DNA of 64,000 bases from Coraliomargarita algicola (GCF_033878955.1 NZ_CP138858.1:1612001-1676000); one strand, 5' to 3'; positions 17,334-26,425 are shown, counted from the first letter of the stretch. Notes: generated by a model from the letters alone, not told the origin. Translations and numbers: made by a program.

Positions 17334-18727
17334 GAAGTAGTTTTTTGAAGGAATCGGCTGAACACGAGATAGAGCATGCCGCAGGCGATCCATGCGGGGA
17401 GCGGGAAATACCAGGCGGTGCCCCCTTTCCCGACAATGAAGTAGAGAGCGACGGCGACAGGGATCAGCCATGCGAGCAACACGGATGGGTTGTATAGAAT
17501 GCCGTGCCTTTCGGCGTAGAACTGAGTGATGCCGACTCGGCGGCTAAAGGACCAGTCAGCGAAGATGATCGCGCCCATCGGGGCGAGAATGGTGCCGTAG
17601 AGGCCGACGAAGCCGAGCAGCTTGAAGGCGAACGCCGGGAACACGGCGGCGAAGGTCGCGATGGCGCCGGCCGTCAGCGTCATGGTCAGGCGCCGACTCT
17701 TCGGAAAGATCGCCTGGAACGCCAACCCGGCGCGGTAGATGGTGGGGTTCGCGGTGGTCCATCCGGCGACGATCACGCAGATGATGCCCGCGAGCCCCGC
17801 GACGTTGTTGGCCATAGGACCGGGAACGGGCGTGGCGCTCTGCACGAGCTTGATCTGTGCGGCGAGCATGAACGCGGCGGCGATCCATGCCATATAGTGG
17901 CCGATGAACATGCCGCCAAGCGTGGCCCACCCAGCGGAAGGCTTTTTCGCATAGCGGAAGACAGAAAGATCCGACATCCCGACGTGCATGGCCGCGTTGC
18001 AGAACCATGCGAAAAGGACCACGCTCCAGAAGCCCATCGGGGCGCCCTCCGTTCCGGCCTGGGCGAAGGTGATGGATTCCGACCAGATCGATTCGAGTTC
18101 GGCGTATGAGGTGACTCCGAGTTGCTTGAGCGCGACGACGCCGCAGCCGAAAAACACCAGCACCATCCAAGGCGCGGCGATGTTGGCGAACTTGGCAACG
18201 GCCTCGTAGCCGAGCGAGGCGACCACGGTAATGACCGCGCCGACTCCGACGACGATGGCGACGAATGTCAGGCTATTCGGATAGATCGCGTCAAACGCGG
18301 GCATTTCCAGGTTGAACGGTATGCCCACGGCGGTGGCAGAGACGGTGATCATCGCACCCGCGAGGAAGCAGAACAGGATGCCGTTGGCTAAGTTGTAAAC
18401 CTTGACCAGGCCCTTGCCCGCGATCTTCTCCAGTTGAAAGTAGAGCGTCATACGGGCGCGGGTGGCGATCGGAGCACAGAGAAAACGCCAACTGCAGACG
18501 GCAAGGATGTTTCCTAAGAGGAGCCCCCAGAAGATATTCTGCAGGCTGACCCCCGCGAGCAGGAATAGTGGCCCGATCATAAATTCCGTGCCGGCGGCAT
18601 GTTCGCCCGCATACATTCCCCAAAATGACTTGGGGCCTTTCAGCGCGTGCTCGGGGACGGGTTCTCGCTCATATTCGTTTTTTACGACGTTTGCGACAAC
18701 CGGAGGTTCGTGTTCAAAATCACTCAT
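17330..18727 (-). CDS. NCS1-family permease (cytosine/purine permease-like)
   Basis: The product has 465 residues and about twelve hydrophobic segments. The opening WGMYAGEHAAGTEFMIGPLFL and the later GWTTANPTIYRAG match the NCS1 (nucleobase:cation symporter-1) fold. Characterised members carry nucleobases, hydantoins, allantoin or thiamin by Na+ or H+ symport across the inner membrane. The neighbours are a sulfatase gene and a decayed sulfatase, so the substrate may instead be a product of glycan breakdown; this cannot be told from the sequence. The gene is richer in G+C (many GCG/CGC codons) than its neighbours, hinting at transfer. It is the first gene of its minus-strand unit. Confidence 0.88.
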   Translation of the reverse strand: MSDFEHEPPVVANVVKNEYEREPVPEHALKGPKSFWGMYAGEHAAGTEFMIGPLFLLAGVSLQNIFWGLLLGNILAVCSWRFLCAPIATRARMTLYFQLEKIAGKGLVKVYNLANGILFCFLAGAMITVSATAVGIPFNLEMPAFDAIYPNSLTFVAIVVGVGAVITVVASLGYEAVAKFANIAAPWMVLVFFGCGVVALKQLGVTSYAELESIWSESITFAQAGTEGAPMGFWSVVLFAWFCNAAMHVGMSDLSVFRYAKKPSAGWATLGGMFIGHYMAWIAAAFMLAAQIKLVQSATPVPGPMANNVAGLAGIICVIVAGWTTANPTIYRAGLAFQAIFPKSRRLTMTLTAGAIATFAAVFPAFAFKLLGFVGLYGTILAPMGAIIFADWSFSRRVGITQFYAERHGILYNPSVLLAWLIPVAVALYFIVGKGGTAWYFPLPAWIACGMLYLVFSRFLQKTTS

Positions 18728-18766
18728 AGATGAAAAGTTAAAGGGTTCGGATGGTTAAGTTTATTA

Positions 18767-19246
18767 CTAGAATAACAGATTGCCTGTCCTGTTATTGTTA
18801 TAGCCCCTGCAGCGAGTAGTGTTCTCCGGCGACGGTATCTTAAAGACGATCTGCTTGCCATCCGGTGTCCGGACGGCCATAGGGTGCCGAGCAGAGACTA
18901 GATCTCCGCTTTGAAGAGTGCCCCCCACGTAATTGACCATACGAATTGTTGTCATCTCCTGATCCAGACACCGGCCATTGCGCCATCGTCAACAGAGCCT
19001 CCTCGCCGGCAGCCATAGTTGCTCCGGATCGAATCAAGGCATGTTGCTCGATGTCATCGTAATCAGTGGTAACCAATTTCAGATCGCCCCCCATTCACCA
19101 GCCAGATGGATGCATCTCGGGTGCCGATATGACCGTATAGGTCCAGTTTCCCAAACCGCTCGAGGAAGTCATTAATAAATCGGCCCCGTGGATAAAGAGT
19201 CACCGAGGCCTAAGAGCATTGCTATGATACTAAGTTGCGTTCTCAT
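18767..19246 (-). pseudogene. Decayed duplicate of the PEP-CTERM protein gene
   Basis: An ATG at 19246 opens MRTQLSIIAMLLGLGDSLS, nearly the signal peptide of the PEP-CTERM gene at 14718, then stops. Other frames continue the same protein (ELVTT-like LKLVTTDYDDIEQHALIRSG, then AAGEEALLT). Frameshifts and deletions have destroyed it and no PEP motif is left. The upstream region also matches that of the intact copy, including the operator, so the duplication covered gene and promoter together. Confidence 0.8.
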
Positions 19247-19318
19247 AATTATTTGTATTACAAAGTATGGGGAATTTGTTTCAGTTTGTTTAGAGCCAAA
19301 TAACTCATCAACGGCGAC

Positions 19319-19364
19319 ATTATATCGTTTTTTATAAATCCACCTAGTCACCTTTTTAGGTGAC
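19319..19364 (-). promoter_or_regulatory. Promoter with palindromic operator, site 4
   Basis: GTCACCTTTTTAGGTGAC lies at 19347-19364. On the minus strand it abuts a degenerate -35 (TAGGTG, 19346-19341), a 16-bp spacer and a perfect -10 TATAAT (19324-19319), pointing at the decayed PEP-CTERM copy. The two-component system begins 96 bp away on the other side, so this palindrome could also affect the sensor gene, though no clear plus-strand promoter is visible. Confidence 0.65.
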
Positions 19365-19459
19365 AAGGCATAGTCGCAGTCTACGGCGAAGGGCACATGC
19401 TGCTCACTCAGAAAAATTAAAAATGACAGGCCGCTGCTAGCGTGCTACCTATATCCAAC

Positions 19460-21436
19460 ATGGATCTGCGCATACTTTTATTCTCAACTGCTCTAATCCT
19501 GTCTATGCTGCCAGCGCACGCCGAACAACAGGAGTTGTCACTCGACGCGCTTGAGCAACGCTTGGCGGTCATCGACGAAGCACTCGCTCAACTGGCCCCG
19601 ATCAATCTGCGCGGCGGGGCGGGCTCCATCGGCTACCGCTCAGATCCCAGAGAAATCAGCGAGCACACCGAATGGGTGCAAGTCGATCTAGGGGGCGAAT
19701 TCCCGATTGACGAAATCGTGCTAGTCCCCTGCCTGTGGCGATCCACCGAATCAGGCATCCAAGCGGACGGATTCCCTTTAAGCTTTCAAATCATTGCGGG
19801 CAATGGCAACGAAGACGAAGGTCAAGTAATCGCTTCATACACAGAGGTGGATGGCCTACTGCCACGTATCGCACCAGTCGTAATACCTTGCTCAAACACA
19901 ACTGCCTCATGGATACGGGTCAATGCGGATCGCCTGTCCCCCCGGGGGTATGACGGCCAATACATTCTACAATTGACGGAACTTTTCGTCTTCAGCGGAT
20001 CAGAAAACGTCGCCCTGAAAAGGCCGGTCACCGCGTCCACCCAAGGCCCGGTGCTGGCTATCCCATGGGGCGCACGTTATTTGACAGATGGATTCGTCCC
20101 CTATCTCATGGATGAAAGCCACGGGTGGAAAAGTAACGCATGGATGAGTTCAGTCATTTCGACGGACACACCCGCAATAACGATCGATTTGAAAGCGCCG
20201 CAGACGATTTCTCGTATCCACCTGCACGCAATTGAACTGAGCGACACAATCCCACAGGGAAACATCAATGATCCTGGGACACCTAAACATCTGAAGATCG
20301 AAGCCTCTAACGATGCTGACTTTTCGGATGCAGTCACCTTAGTGGATCACCAAGCGTCGTCCATTTTTGAGATGGGCCCCATACTCATGTGGAACCTTCC
20401 CGAAACTCGATGCCGCTTTGTCCGCTTGACGGGTCTGCCCACAGACGACCATGACGATAGGGGCACTACAAAATCGTTCATTGGTTTCGCTGAGATTGAG
20501 ATTTTCTCCGAAGGTCAAAACGTGGCTTACGGCATACAAGCCAGCGTCAACTTTGATGCGCCCAAAGTAGATAGAGATATATCGACCCTAACGGATGGCC
20601 ACAACTTCTACGGAAAAATCCTACCGATTCGACAATGGATTCAAGAGCTCGCCCAGCGGCACGAATTAGAAAAAGAACGTCCAATCGTCATGGCAGAACT
20701 GAGCCAACGCTATGCGAGCCAGAAGACCCACTTCAAGCGCTTGATCTGGCTAGCGGCCCTATTGATCGTCAGCATCGGCGCGATTATTCTAATAGACCGC
20801 ATCATCCGGCTCAGGCAAATCGCCCTTATCAAAGAACGACTGGCCGCCGACCTACACGATGAACTCGGCGCCAACATACACTCGATTAGAATGCTGAGCG
20901 ATCTAGCCCAAGACACAGAATCTCCTGACGAATGGAAATCTACACATCAACGCATCCTGATGCTCGCGAATCGAACCACGACAGCTATTCGCTACTGCAC
21001 AAATATACTGGAAGCCAAAGGGCTTTTTATCGGGCTGGTCAGCGATATGCAACGCACGGCCAAACGTATCGGGGGCAATTTCGATCACAGCTTTTCAGTC
21101 GAAGGCGAAGAATGGATCGAACAACTCAAGCCCCGCACAAGCATTGATCTTTTTCTCTTTTACAAAGAGGCGCTCATCAACATATGTCGTCACTCTGGAG
21201 CCACACAAGTCTACACGCAGCTAACAGCTAACTACAAAGAGATTATTCTAATCATTAGCGACAACGGCAAAGGCCTATCAGGACAAACGCCTTCCTCACT
21301 CAAGCGGCGCGCCCGTCTAATCGGTGCTCAAGTCGACACAGTAAATCCAAGCACGGGCGGCACACAAATCACCCTACGCTTGAACTACGACAAGTTTAAA
21401 TTTCTCAATCCATTCCGTTGGCGAAAGATTAAATAA
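19460..21436 (+). CDS. Sensor histidine kinase with discoidin-like ectodomain (HisKA_3)
   Basis: The frame is open from a GTG at 19442, but the ATG at 19460 starts a clean signal peptide (MDLRILLFSTALILSMLPAHA). Counting from there the protein has 658 residues. Residues 25-395 are extracytoplasmic with at least one and probably two discoidin/galactose-binding-like domains (for example DGQYILQLTELFVFSG and RFVRLTGLP). A transmembrane helix lies at about 418-440. The H-box DLHDELGANIHSIRML (H466) is of the HisKA_3 type that partners NarL-family regulators. The ATPase domain has an N-box-like ALINICRHSGA and the ADP-binding SDNGKGL. It likely senses sugars in the periplasm and phosphorylates the response regulator encoded 52 bp downstream. 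Confidence 0.9.
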   Translation: MDLRILLFSTALILSMLPAHAEQQELSLDALEQRLAVIDEALAQLAPINLRGGAGSIGYRSDPREISEHTEWVQVDLGGEFPIDEIVLVPCLWRSTESGIQADGFPLSFQIIAGNGNEDEGQVIASYTEVDGLLPRIAPVVIPCSNTTASWIRVNADRLSPRGYDGQYILQLTELFVFSGSENVALKRPVTASTQGPVLAIPWGARYLTDGFVPYLMDESHGWKSNAWMSSVISTDTPAITIDLKAPQTISRIHLHAIELSDTIPQGNINDPGTPKHLKIEASNDADFSDAVTLVDHQASSIFEMGPILMWNLPETRCRFVRLTGLPTDDHDDRGTTKSFIGFAEIEIFSEGQNVAYGIQASVNFDAPKVDRDISTLTDGHNFYGKILPIRQWIQELAQRHELEKERPIVMAELSQRYASQKTHFKRLIWLAALLIVSIGAIILIDRIIRLRQIALIKERLAADLHDELGANIHSIRMLSDLAQDTESPDEWKSTHQRILMLANRTTTAIRYCTNILEAKGLFIGLVSDMQRTAKRIGGNFDHSFSVEGEEWIEQLKPRTSIDLFLFYKEALINICRHSGATQVYTQLTANYKEIILIISDNGKGLSGQTPSSLKRRARLIGAQVDTVNPSTGGTQITLRLNYDKFKFLNPFRWRKIK

Positions 21437-21488
21437 TCAGACGATCCACCAGAAGAAGTCACACTCATAGATAATACGAAAAGACGTT

Positions 21489-22151
21489 ATGCAAAAACAA
21501 ATCCAAATCATGCTGGTCGAAGACAGTCCCGAATACCGAGAAACCATCACCCTCGCGGTTGAAAGAGAAGACGACATTAAAATCAGTAGTCAATTTGGCA
21601 CGGCCGAGGAAGCCATTGGCAAGCTGGAAGCAGGGTCAAGCGACGACACTCCCGACCTCATTCTACTCGACCTAAATTTACCGGGACTTTCTGGCATCGA
21701 GGCCATTCCCCATTTAACTAAAATCAATCCCAAGATCCCGATCATCGTGCTAACTCAATCGGAACACGAAGCAGACGTCGTCGCCGCGATCTCAGCCGGA
21801 GCGTCCGGCTATTTACTTAAAGATGCAACGCGCCGACAAATATTCGACGGCGTCCGAACGACAGTTCATGGCGGCGCCATTATCGATCCCGAAGTTGCAC
21901 ACTATCTGGTTCATGCCTTAAACAAAGGCACACGCTCAAGCTATACGCAGAAACCTCTCTCAGATCGTGAGCTGGAGATCCTAACCTTACTGGCAGAAGG
22001 GAGAGTTCAAAAAGAAATTTCAGATCATTTAAATATCTCCAACAACACAGTCTCCACCCACATCAGGCGCATCTACGACAAACTCAAAGTTCAAAATGCA
22101 CCCGCAGCCGTCGCCAAAGCCTATAAAGACGGCATCTTCGCGGTAAAGTAA
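21489..22151 (+). CDS. NarL/LuxR-family response regulator
   Basis: The product has 220 residues. The receiver domain has acidic E11/D12, phosphoacceptor D61 in LILLDLNLPG, T89 in VLTQSE and K111 in YLLKDA. The C-terminal LuxR-type helix-turn-helix runs from LSDRELEILTLLAEGRVQKE through NNTVSTHIRRIYDKL. It pairs with the kinase just upstream. NarL-family proteins bind inverted repeats as dimers, so it is the best candidate in the window for binding GTCACC-N6-GGTGAC; this link is inferred from position and family, not shown. Confidence 0.93.
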   Translation: MQKQIQIMLVEDSPEYRETITLAVEREDDIKISSQFGTAEEAIGKLEAGSSDDTPDLILLDLNLPGLSGIEAIPHLTKINPKIPIIVLTQSEHEADVVAAISAGASGYLLKDATRRQIFDGVRTTVHGGAIIDPEVAHYLVHALNKGTRSSYTQKPLSDRELEILTLLAEGRVQKEISDHLNISNNTVSTHIRRIYDKLKVQNAPAAVAKAYKDGIFAVK

Positions 22152-22830
22152 TACCGTTTTCAACTATAATTGATATAATGACTATGGTTACTCCGGTTCA
22201 AAGAACCTACATCCGATAAATTTTATCAGATGCCCTCAATCCCTAATTCCCTACTTGGGCTAAGCGCTTCAGTCGAGGCAGTAGCGGCGCATCAAAATCA
22301 ACTTTTGGCTCGTGGCTGGCCAATGGGGATCGGAGAATCCTCCGCACTATTGCCTCTTATGTCGAATCAGAAGCATCCGTCCAATAACGCTTATGTCTAA
22401 TTAGCTCTATTCACCGAGCACTCGAGAAGCTTAAACATCAACTTAGATCTAGGTTCTATCTTGAGACAATGCCATTGCCAGGGAAGAGCTTGCATCCACA
22501 GAATTTGAGATGCGTAAACTAGACAGTCTGCAAACATTGAAGCGAGACTTGTGTATTTGCTGGAATAAACGCCGAGCAAAGATGAACCCTACTCTGCACA
22601 AATTTGGACATTCTCTCTCAAAACTCAACAAGTGACTCAGCAGCCGAGTGAAAACTACAGGAAAACAAGCTTCGACCGCCTCATCTCCAGTTAACCACTT
22701 TGCTCGTTTTTTAGAACCTTAACGCTTCAGGCATGTTGGCTGGCCAATCACTATTGAAAAAGCGAACTGATCGAAATAAATTCCCATAAGGTAACTGCGA
22801 GTGCCGTTTCGGAAATATTTGGTTCAGTTT
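22152..22830. other. Intergenic gap with one doubtful small reading frame
   Basis: This gap holds no recognisable gene. A 41-codon plus-strand frame at 22510-22635 (MRKLDSLQTLKRDLC..., basic in composition) ends in a stop and has no family I know; it may be chance or the remains of a mobile element. No terminator is evident after the response regulator gene. Confidence 0.3.
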
Positions 22831-23220
22831 TTAAGCCGCTTCGCCCACCTCCTGTTCTTCTCGATGATAATAGTTGAGCAACCCTCCTAGCCGTTCACTT
22901 TTTACGATCGGCCCACTCTCGGAGTGGTTTTGAGGGATGTTCGGAAACGGTATTAAATTATCGAGCCCTTGGTGATTCCGTTCTTGGTGATAATGCTCAA
23001 CGTATTGTCCGACAGCGCGACGAAGTGACGTCTCACTGAAAAAAATCATGTGATCAATGCACTCACGCTTAATCGCCGAAACAAAACTCTCAGCATAACC
23101 GTTTTGCTGCGGGCAGCCTACCCGAGTTTGGATGACTTCAACTTCTGAATCCGTGAGTATCTGACGAAACTCTTTGGTGTAGAGCGGATCATGGTCGCAG
23201 ACAAAGAAACGCCTACCTTT
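22831..23220 (-). pseudogene. Integrase-core transposase, C-terminal half, split by an insertion
   Basis: After the insertion joint the minus strand reads RRFFVCDHDPLYTKEFRQIL, then QTRVGCPQQNGYAESFV and EHYHQERNHQGLDN. This is the second half of an rve (RNase H-like, DDE) transposase, ending at 22831. It is the continuation of the fragment at 25069-25824: removing 23221-25068 and one copy of TACCTTT restores DGFLKGRRFFVCD in frame. Confidence 0.88.
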
Positions 23221-25068
23221 GAGCCCGTCCCAGATGAGCGGCTTTTCTGGCAATTTAGGTAGCATGTTAGTTGGCGTTTTTCAGTCTAGCTCTGCTTGCA
23301 GTGCAAAAAGAGCTGATATCACCTAAAAATCAGCAACGACAACGTCAGAAACGTGATTTTCAGTAATTTGAATCGATGCGCGTGCGTTGGAACCTCTGCT
23401 GGTAAGTTCCGGATATCATTTCGATGTGGTGTGGGAAGTTAAGCGGCTGCCGATTCAATTTGCGGGGGCTGCTTGGCCTGTTCGAGTCGAGCGAGTTTCC
23501 ACAGGTTGTGAGCTAGCACTGCCCATCCCACCATCATTTCTCGGTGCTCAAAACCTTTGGCACGGGCGGGAGCTCCCATAAACTTGCGGATGATGATGCT
23601 GATCCGTGCCTCGGTGCCGGCACGGCGTTTCAGGCCTTCACGCAGCTGCGGTTCAGCCTGCAGACGCTCGCTCAACTCGGTGACGTCACGCGGACACAAG
23701 CCGCTGTAAATACTTTTGTTTTTCAACGTTTGTTCGTTCTTCGTGCGATGCAGTCCTCGGTCGCCCCATGCGCTGGTCACTGCTAGTGATTGCTCTTTGG
23801 TCAGCCGCTCGATGGCCAACTCGACCTGTTTTGAATCGCTGGTCTTTTCCTTTTCCAAAAGGTAATCGACAATAAAGCCGTCCAAGGATTCTCCCAGCCA
23901 GAGGTTGTTGCCGAACTCAACTTCTCCATTACTTTTGCCGCGTTTGATCACTTGCACATCTGGGTCATACAAACTCAAGATCTTATCTTTATTGGCCAGC
24001 TTGCGCCCACCAATGATACGCTCATGGGCCTGCTTGAGAATCGCGGGCACCTGCTCGATGACATTCTCCATCTCGGTAATAATACACTGGATCTGCCTGG
24101 GGCTCAGGTCGGTATTTTCACCTAGTTCTTTAAGTCGATTTAAGTGCCTTTGTGCGTGCTGTTGGATACGGCGCAGCAAAGCTTTCATTTGTCGCAGGAC
24201 CTTTTTCCGGTGCTTCTTACCTTCGCTAGTGCGATGCTTGGCACTCATAGCCATGCACAAGGTGTTCATCTCGCTTAAAAACAATAGAGGGGCTTTGGGC
24301 ATGCGCAGGAGCAGTCCCTTTTTGCGGATACGATCCACCGCCTTCATCAGCGTGCGAGTGGCGTCGCGTAGCAACACCCAATCTACGGGATGGTGGACTG
24401 GTGCCTTCAGGCAAGTGCTGTCAAAGAAAACCGCATCAAAACGAACAGCCTTTTCCAATCCAAAATCGCATTGCGCTCCCGGCTGGAGCATCCCGATCAA
24501 CTTCACATTCAATTTTTGCAGCGAATCTGCATCAATAAAGTGGGCGAAGCGATCACTGGTGCTTTTGGCAAACGTGCTCACTCCATCGACACGCCCGACT
24601 TGAAGGAACCACTGCAACAATGAACTATCGGCTAAGCGGATGCAAAAGTCCCGATGGTTCAGGCCAGTGATCAACCGAGCCAGATTACTGCGAAGCGCCA
24701 GTGTGCAACTTCTGCTCAGCGATTGAACTTCTGCAGCACTGCGAACAGATAAATCAATCTTACGATGCGCCATGCTCAAAGTGAAGAACTCACCCTCCAG
24801 CCCACTTTGACTGAGCAAATTATCCAAGCGCACGAACAAAGCTCGTTGCTCGCGGTATTCTTTCGGCCCATCCACTAAAGGAAGTTCTGGACGTAGGTCA
24901 GGTTGGAAGCTTATCGTCGGCATCGTTCGTTTCTATTGGTTTTTGTTTGCACCTAAATTTATAGACGACGAATCTGGGGCATGGGAGCCAATTTTGGCTC
25001 TTATGCCCCTTTAACTTTTAGACGATTGCTTAGTAGACCAACACGATGGCTAGACTTGGGACGGGCTC
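23221..25068 (-). mobile_element. Insertion sequence, 1848 bp, with 12-bp inverted repeats
   Basis: The element runs from GAGCCCGTCCCA (23221-23232) to its inverse TGGGACGGGCTC (25057-25068). It is flanked by the 7-bp direct repeat TACCTTT at 23214-23220 and 25069-25075, a target-site duplication. It carries one transposase gene (23439-24923). Length and duplication size would fit the ISNCY/ISDol1 type, but I cannot confirm the family. The perfect repeats and intact transposase suggest a recent insertion. Confidence 0.9.
23439..24923 (-). CDS. DDE transposase of the insertion sequence
   Basis: The product has 494 residues. It shows a first catalytic-Asp candidate in FFDSTCLKAPVHHPVDW, a second in AWGDRGLHR and a C-terminal EARISIIIRKF/GWAVLAHNLWKLARLEQ region that could supply the Glu and the usual terminal helix. 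The central part (about 230-310) is basic and helical. The frame is uninterrupted and the element has intact ends, so it may still be active. It catalyses cut or copy-and-paste movement of the 1848-bp element; the mechanism is not determined. Confidence 0.85.
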   Translation of the reverse strand: MPTISFQPDLRPELPLVDGPKEYREQRALFVRLDNLLSQSGLEGEFFTLSMAHRKIDLSVRSAAEVQSLSRSCTLALRSNLARLITGLNHRDFCIRLADSSLLQWFLQVGRVDGVSTFAKSTSDRFAHFIDADSLQKLNVKLIGMLQPGAQCDFGLEKAVRFDAVFFDSTCLKAPVHHPVDWVLLRDATRTLMKAVDRIRKKGLLLRMPKAPLLFLSEMNTLCMAMSAKHRTSEGKKHRKKVLRQMKALLRRIQQHAQRHLNRLKELGENTDLSPRQIQCIITEMENVIEQVPAILKQAHERIIGGRKLANKDKILSLYDPDVQVIKRGKSNGEVEFGNNLWLGESLDGFIVDYLLEKEKTSDSKQVELAIERLTKEQSLAVTSAWGDRGLHRTKNEQTLKNKSIYSGLCPRDVTELSERLQAEPQLREGLKRRAGTEARISIIIRKFMGAPARAKGFEHREMMVGWAVLAHNLWKLARLEQAKQPPQIESAAA

Positions 25069-25824
25069 TACCTTTAAGAAAGCCATCGTAACTATCAGTC
25101 ATATTGCGGGCAACCTGTGCCATCACCGCTCCGTTCACCTGACAGCCGATGTGAGCGACCTCCACCTGACGCTTCGACAAGTTCATCACGAAGAACACAT
25201 GGTATCGAACCAGCCCGCGAAGAGTCCATACTTCTACCGTGAAAAAATCTGCGACGGACATCACATCCATGTGAGAGCGCACGAAAGTCTTGCTGTTCAT
25301 GTCGCCCAAAGGGCACCCACACAAACATCCCTTCGGGCACATCTACGATGCACCATCTTCGCACTGTCGTGCTCCGTCCAATTCGATTGCTTACCCCGCT
25401 CTGGCGATGGAATGATGCCTTTAGCTCTAAGAATATTCCCAACCGTCGTCAGACTCACTTTGTAGCCGAGATTTGACAGAGCACCTTGGATGCGACCATA
25501 GCCCCACCCCACATTCTCCTCAGCAAATTTGACGCAGAGCTCCCGAATGACCTCCATGCGTTCCTGACGGTCGGTTTTCACTACGCGCCTTCCAGTATAC
25601 TTGAGAGCGACCAATTTCCGGTGCCATCCCAGGATCGTTTCCGGACGAACCAAAGTCGCATATTCCTGTAACTGAGCCCAACCCATGGCCTTGCCTCGCT
25701 TGGCCAGATTACGACGCTGATGATTGTCCAAACGCAGCTTCTTCCCCGTCAACTCGAACTGTTGTTTCAAAATGCGGTTCTCCTCCAGAAGATACTCGAT
25801 CACCTTCTGCTGCTTACGGTTCAC
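25069..25824 (-). pseudogene. Integrase-core transposase, N-terminal half, split by an insertion
   Basis: The gene starts at 25824 (MNRKQQKVIEYLLEENRILK, a coiled, helix-turn-helix start) and continues ETILGWHRKLVALKYTGRR and GWGYGRIQGALSNLGYKVS, typical of rve-type transposases that carry a HTH_21-like region. Around 25300-25350 the frame changes to one reading MDVMSVADFFTVEVWTL and ends at the insertion joint. The gene is dead by the insertion and probably also by a frameshift. A shorter remnant of a related element is at 14858-15350. Confidence 0.85.
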
Positions 25825-26056
25825 TTGTCTCGGCGTAACTTCAGCAAAGACGGATCCAACCCGCCATAACCGCTAAAAATATCTGGACTTGTTTATTCAA
25901 GCGAACGAAGGTCGAAAATTGAGAAAAGCCCATCAAGGCGCATCAGCACTGAACTGATCGTATAAGTGAAGGGGCCAAGTCCACCGCAAAACAGCTCTCC
26001 AAAACTAGTCCAATTCTAGTCCACCACAATTTTTATTAGTCCCGAAACCGAGACAC

Positions 26057-26090
26057 AAAAAAGCCCTAAGTCGTTCAAATTTCGGGCTTT
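26057..26090 (-). terminator. Terminator-like hairpin after the tRNA-Asn-derived 3' fragment
   Basis: On the minus strand AAAGCCCG...AGGGCTTTTTT forms a stem with a T-run. It has the same position relative to the CCA end as the terminator after the intact tRNA-Asn, so it was probably copied with it. Confidence 0.6.
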
Positions 26091-26094
26091 AAAA

Positions 26095-26171
26095 TGGCTA
26101 CTTCCCGACAAGTCGGGGCAGGCGAACCAGCGACCAAGTGATTAATCCCGACTTCGTCGGGACTCTACCGC
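26095..26171 (-). other. Broken tRNA-Asn copy (3' part) with two hairpin inserts
   Basis: Minus-strand reading gives AGCGGTAGAG, then the hairpin TCCCGACGAAGTCGGGA (26162-26146), then TTAATCACTTGGTCGCTGG as in tRNA-Asn. A second hairpin (TCCCGAC-AA-GTCGGGG on the plus strand, 26103-26118) and TAGCCA follow. The first hairpin replaces the 5' strand of the anticodon stem, so no functional tRNA can form. The stop codon of the GIY-YIG gene is the TAG inside GGTAGAG. Confidence 0.75.
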
Positions 26172-26425
26172 TCGGGAACAAATAGGGCTCGAACTTTCTC
26201 TGGGGATTTCCATGACTTGAGTTGCTTTTCGCGCCGCATGGCTTCGCTGCGTGTTTCAAACTTTTCAAAACCCAACAAAGACCACGGGCCGTTGCGATGG
26301 GTGTATTTGCCTAAATGGCCTTTACCCTCAGTTGAATTGTGCTCTTCGATTCGGCGAGCGACATCATTGGTATGCCCAATATAAAGACGGCCACTTGCAT
26401 TTTCTAACACGTAGACGAAATACAT
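26165..26425 (-). CDS. GIY-YIG nuclease domain protein, 86 residues
   Basis: The product begins MYFVYVLENASGRLYIGHTN, with the paired FVYV...LYIG strands of the GIY-YIG fold, the catalytic Arg in DVARRIEEHN and a Glu in the C-terminal half (SEAMRREKQLKSW). It belongs to the short single-domain (UPF0213/YhbQ-like) group. Its end, PER-stop, runs into a tRNA-Asn fragment. As I recall, such short GIY-YIG frames are often found beside tRNA genes in diverse bacteria, so it may be part of a small mobile unit rather than a DNA-repair gene. Confidence 0.88.
   Translation of the reverse strand: MYFVYVLENASGRLYIGHTNDVARRIEEHNSTEGKGHLGKYTHRNGPWSLLGFEKFETRSEAMRREKQLKSWKSPEKVRALFVPER

Noticed and set aside
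22397..22631. Two 60-residue minus-strand frames in the gap after the response regulator
   Set aside because: Composition is not protein-like and the frames overlap each other.
23905..24603. 232-residue plus-strand frame inside the insertion sequence
   Set aside because: Complement of the transposase; Cys/Ser/Arg-rich and without known motifs.
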